Assembly (NCBI RefSeq): GCF_000828895.1
Contig: NZ_AP014568.1
Span: forward strand, 347,699 to 411,698
Length of the DNA stretch: 64,000 nt
DNA from: Serpentinimonas raichei
GTDB lineage: Bacteria > Pseudomonadota > Gammaproteobacteria > Burkholderiales > Burkholderiaceae_C
Reading direction: 5' to 3'
The notes under the pieces are model-generated. The model saw nothing but the letters and a program-made list of their open reading frames with translations. It was not told the origin of the DNA and ran no database searches. Shown piece after piece: positions 60,940-64,000 of this stretch (position 1 is its first letter; each line of letters starts with the position of its first letter). The translations under genes and the position numbers were made by a program.

Positions 60940-62082
60940 ATGGATCGTCGCTCAATCATCGCCGGCACTGGCGCAGTTGGTGTAGCTGGCTTGCTGGCCG
61001 CTTGTGGCCCACGCGAACAGGCTGCAGCACCGGCCGCAGCCCCCGCAGCCCCGGCCGTCATCACCGGCGAGACCGTGCGCTGGCGCTTGGCCTCGACCTT
61101 CCCGCGTGCGCTCGACACCATTTGGGGCGCGGCCGAAGTGTTCGCCAAGGCCGTCTCCGACGCCACCGGTGGCAAGTTCCAGGTCAGCACGCACCCAGCC
61201 GGTGAAATCGTGCCTGCCATGGGCGTGTTTGACGCTGCCCAAACGGGTGCCATCGAAGCCGCCCACACCGCCACTTACTTCTTCTTCGGCAAAGACGACG
61301 CCTTGGCTCTTGCCAACGGCGGCATTTCCTTTGGCCTCAACGGACGCCAGATGACCTCTTGGTTCTTTGAAGGCGGCGGGCTGGCCTTGAGCCGCGAACT
61401 GCTCGACACCTTCAATCTGGTCAACTTCGCCTGCGGCAACACCGGAGTGCAAATGGGCGGCTGGTTCCGCCGCGAAATCCGCACTCCAGCCGACCTGCAG
61501 GGCTTGCGTTTCCGTGCCGGTGGCTTTGCTGGGCGGGTGCTGGAGCGCATTGGCATGGTGCCACTGGCCATGCCGGCGGGCGAGATCTACCAGGCGCTGG
61601 AGCGCGGCACGGTAGACGGTGCCGAGTTCGTCGGCCCCTACGACGACGAGAAACTCGGCTTTCACCGTGTGGCCCCGTTCTACTACTACCCAGGCTTTTG
61701 GGAAGCCGGCACCCAGCTCGACCTGCTGGTCAACAAGACCGCTTTCAACGCCCTGTCGCCCGAGTACAAGGCGATCGTCAACCAAGCGGCCACACTGGCC
61801 CACACCACCATGCTGGCGCGCTACGATGCCCTCAACCCGGCCGCCCTCAAGCGCCTGGTGGCCGGCGGCACGCGCCTGATGCCCTTCCCGCGCGCGGTCA
61901 TGGATACAGCGTTTCGCGCCGCACACACGCTGTACGAAGAACTCAACGCCACCAACCCGCGCTGGAAGAAGCTCTACGACCATCAAATCGCCTTCCGCCG
62001 CGACCAGGTGCTGTGGCACGGCTTGGCCGAAGCCAGCTTCGACAGCTACATGCAGCTTCAGGGCCGCAACAACCGCCTGTGA
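60940..62082 (+). CDS. TRAP transporter substrate-binding protein (DctP type)
   Basis: A 380-residue periplasmic binding protein. The N-terminus has twin arginines (MDRRSIIAG) and a lipobox-like LLAAC, followed by an Ala/Pro linker. The DctP fold shows RWRLASTFPRALDTIWG, the conserved RxxGxxxxxxxx helix region (LRFRAGGFAGRVLERIG) and GTVDGAEFVGPYDD. This sub-group often binds mannitol- or 2-oxo-acid-type anions; the ligand is unknown. GGAG precedes the ATG at 60940, so an upstream in-frame ATG at 60838 is rejected. A weak -10 (TACAAT, 60858) is upstream. Confidence 0.9.
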   Translation: MDRRSIIAGTGAVGVAGLLAACGPREQAAAPAAAPAAPAVITGETVRWRLASTFPRALDTIWGAAEVFAKAVSDATGGKFQVSTHPAGEIVPAMGVFDAAQTGAIEAAHTATYFFFGKDDALALANGGISFGLNGRQMTSWFFEGGGLALSRELLDTFNLVNFACGNTGVQMGGWFRREIRTPADLQGLRFRAGGFAGRVLERIGMVPLAMPAGEIYQALERGTVDGAEFVGPYDDEKLGFHRVAPFYYYPGFWEAGTQLDLLVNKTAFNALSPEYKAIVNQAATLAHTTMLARYDALNPAALKRLVAGGTRLMPFPRAVMDTAFRAAHTLYEELNATNPRWKKLYDHQIAFRRDQVLWHGLAEASFDSYMQLQGRNNRL

Positions 62083-62114
62083 TGTGGCGGCGGGCGCACC
62101 GCCCGCCCCGTTTC

Positions 62115-62146
62115 AACGCCCCGCCGCTGTTTGGCGGGGCGTTTTT
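62115..62146 (+). terminator. Strong terminator after the TRAP binding-protein gene
   Basis: AACGCCCCGCC (62115-62125) and GGCGGGGCGTT (62133-62143) form an 11-bp perfect stem around a 7-base loop, followed by a T run. It lies 32 bases past the binding-protein stop and 67 before the small permease. Confidence 0.9.
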
Positions 62147-62212
62147 GTATCCAATGGAACGCTGGTTGTCATAAAAAATCACAGTGTCATGCCATTGTGA
62201 AGGTTAGCTTGT

Positions 62213-62848
62213 ATGAAATACCTCCTCCTTTTTTCGCGCGCCATCGACGCCCTCAACACAGCCGTCGGCAAGGTGGCGATGTGGCTGATTTTGCTGATCG
62301 TCTTGATCAGCACCGCCAACGCCATCAGCCGCTACGCCCTGCACATCAGCTCCAACGCCTGGCTGGAAATCCAGTGGTACCTGTTCGGTGCCGTGTTCCT
62401 GCTTGGGGCCGGGTTTGTCTTTTTGCGCAACGCCCATGTGCGCATCGATGTGGTCTCCAGCCGCCTGACGGCGCGCACGCGCAACTGGATCGATGTGGTC
62501 GGCATCTTGGTCTTTTTGCTGCCCCTGTGCTACCTGATGATCATTTTGGGTTGGCCGGTGTTCGAGCGCTCTTGGGTGACGGGCGAAATGTCGCCCAACG
62601 CCGGCGGCCTGATCCGCTGGCCGGCTTACCTGATGATCCCGGCCGGCTTTGCCTTGCTGGCGCTGCAGGCCATTTCTGAGCTCATCAAACGCTTCCATTT
62701 CCTCTACGGTGGCGGCCCCGATGCGCTGGCCCAAGGGGCTTCCAGCGACGTCGAGCAACTGGCGCGTGAAATCGCCTTGGCCGAGCACGACCGCATCGAA
62801 AGCGCTGCGGCTGCGGCTGTGCTGGCTGATGGAGGACGCAAATCATGA
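62213..62848 (+). CDS. TRAP transporter small permease (DctQ type)
   Basis: A 211-residue four-helix membrane protein. Features of the family are visible: WLILLIVLISTANAISRY and EIQWYLFGAVFLLGAGF. The C-terminal tail is a charged Ala-rich extension of about 40 residues. It overlaps the large permease start by 4 bases. It acts with the binding protein upstream despite the terminator in between. Confidence 0.9.
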   Translation: MKYLLLFSRAIDALNTAVGKVAMWLILLIVLISTANAISRYALHISSNAWLEIQWYLFGAVFLLGAGFVFLRNAHVRIDVVSSRLTARTRNWIDVVGILVFLLPLCYLMIILGWPVFERSWVTGEMSPNAGGLIRWPAYLMIPAGFALLALQAISELIKRFHFLYGGGPDALAQGASSDVEQLAREIALAEHDRIESAAAAAVLADGGRKS

Positions 62849-64000
62849 TCGAATTTCTCATCAGCATCTTCGTGCCCCTGATGTTTCTGGGGCTGATATT
62901 TTTCCTGCTCACCGGCTTTCCGGTTGGTTTTGCGCTCTCGGCCGTGGGCTTGCTGTTTGGCTTGCTGGGCATGGAGCTGGGTCTGTTTCCGGCCACCCTG
63001 TTTCAGGCGCTGCCCTTGCGCGTGTTTGGCATCATGCAGAACGAAATTCTGCTGGCCATCCCATTCTTCACCCTGATGGGCATCATCCTCGAGCGCAGCG
63101 GCATGGCCGAGGACTTGCTGGAAACCGTGGGCCAGGTCTTTGGCCCCTTGCACGGCGGCCTGGCGGTGGCGGTGGTGCTGGTTGGTGCCCTCATGGCGGC
63201 GACCACCGGCGTGGTGGCGGCGGCGGTGATTTCCATGGGCCTGATCTCGCTGCCCATCATGCTGCGCTACGGCTACAACCGCCCCATCGCAACCGGAGTC
63301 ATTACCGCTTCGGGCACGCTGGCGCAGATTTTGCCGCCTTCGCTGGTGCTGATCGTGCTGGCCGACCAGCTCGGCGTCTCGGTGGGCGATATGTACGCCG
63401 GTGCCATGCTGCCGGCCCTGATGCTGATCGGCCTGTACCTGGCGTTCGTGATTGGCATTGCCGTCGTCAAGCCGCAGTGGATGCCGCCGCTGCCACCCGA
63501 TGCGCGCATCTACAACGAGCCCACCGGCTCCAGCGGGCACCGCTCGCTGATCGTGCTGATGGCGCTGGCCACCTTGGCCGGCTATGCCTGGGCGCAGGTG
63601 CACAACCAGATGATGCACCGCTGGTTCGAGCGCATTGCCGACGCCCCGGCCGACGAGACCTTCATCATGTCGATGCTCGCCGGTGCCTTGGTGGCCTTGG
63701 TGCTGGCCTTGGCCAACAAGGGGCTGCGCCTGGGGCTGATCTCCAAGCTGGCCGAGCGCGTCACCTTCGTGCTGATTCCGCCGCTGGTGCTGATCTTTCT
63801 GGTGCTGGGCACGATCTTCTTGGGCATTGCCACCCCGACCGAGGGCGGTGCCATGGGGGCCGTGGGGGCCTTGATCATGTCGCTGGCGCGCAGGCGCCTG
63901 AGCTATAAGCTGCTCAAGCAGGCGCTGGAAAACAGCGCCCGGCTGGCCATCTTCGTGATGTTCATCCTGATCGGCGCGACCGTGTTCGGCTTTACCTTCA
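62845..64000 (+). CDS. TRAP transporter large permease (DctM type), 3' end outside window
   Basis: The ATG at 62845 overlaps the small-permease stop, and the frame is open to the right edge (385 residues visible). Multiple hydrophobic segments and family motifs (MGIILERSGMAEDLL; ITASGTLAQILPPSLVLI; GIATPTEGGAMGAVGA) identify DctM. It is the sodium-coupled transport channel of the system. Confidence 0.92.
   Translation, partial: MIEFLISIFVPLMFLGLIFFLLTGFPVGFALSAVGLLFGLLGMELGLFPATLFQALPLRVFGIMQNEILLAIPFFTLMGIILERSGMAEDLLETVGQVFGPLHGGLAVAVVLVGALMAATTGVVAAAVISMGLISLPIMLRYGYNRPIATGVITASGTLAQILPPSLVLIVLADQLGVSVGDMYAGAMLPALMLIGLYLAFVIGIAVVKPQWMPPLPPDARIYNEPTGSSGHRSLIVLMALATLAGYAWAQVHNQMMHRWFERIADAPADETFIMSMLAGALVALVLALANKGLRLGLISKLAERVTFVLIPPLVLIFLVLGTIFLGIATPTEGGAMGAVGALIMSLARRRLSYKLLKQALENSARLAIFVMFILIGATVFGFTF

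Overview
The window is a GC-rich chromosomal segment of a motile betaproteobacterium, most likely order Burkholderiales and close to the Comamonadaceae. This placement is inferred from gene content and protein style: a Burkholderiales-type fli layout, a kinase-type (APH-fold) homoserine kinase next to a BPSS1780-like membrane protein, a CobD/CbiB-like protein, and a type II secretion locus with an inverted gspC. No rRNA, tRNA or CRISPR array was found. Genes are tightly packed, and many neighbours overlap by 4 bases (ATGA), which implies translational coupling.

Region 1 (1-16.7 kb) is motility. On the minus strand lie the 5' part of cheA (running off the left edge), a CheY-like regulator and a divergent CheZ. 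A soluble REC-histidine kinase and a NarL-type regulator follow on the plus strand. Two flagellar export and basal-body operons come next: fliLMNOPQR (9.0 to 4.7 kb) and fliFGHIJK (15.9 to 9.2 kb). fliE is divergent from fliF, and fliT is convergent with fliE. A PomA/PomB-like stator pair sits apart at 24.8-26.6 kb.

Region 2 (16.8-33.8 kb) is mostly housekeeping: an exported helix-hairpin-helix protein, a CoA-type Nudix hydrolase, a CobD/CbiB-like protein, rsgA, an M48 protease, orn, one toxin-antitoxin (TA) pair, a DEAD-box helicase with a long leader, uvrD, a BPSS1780-like protein, thrB and polA.

Region 3 (33.8-42.8 kb) is an accessory islet. It holds a run of small TA modules, some intact and some decayed, an orphan nucleotidyltransferase fragment, an IS110-family element, a lipoprotein with a 12-bp coding tandem repeat, a degenerate ClpP-like lipoprotein, and a sugar-nucleotide transferase/acyltransferase pair. 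The islet ends in a striking arrangement: a relBE-type module lies between two nearly identical 67-bp copies of the 3' end of gspE.

Region 4 (42.8-54.3 kb) is a type II secretion (general secretory pathway) cluster: F, inverted C, then G-H-I-J-K-L-M-N-D-E. The prepilin peptidase is not in the window.

Region 5 (54.5-64 kb) carries a PhoD-like phosphatase with a twin-arginine leader, a Rieske oxygenase, the isoprenoid genes xseB-ispA-dxs, and a TRAP transporter (binding protein, small permease, and large permease cut by the right edge). A strong terminator separates the binding protein from the permeases.
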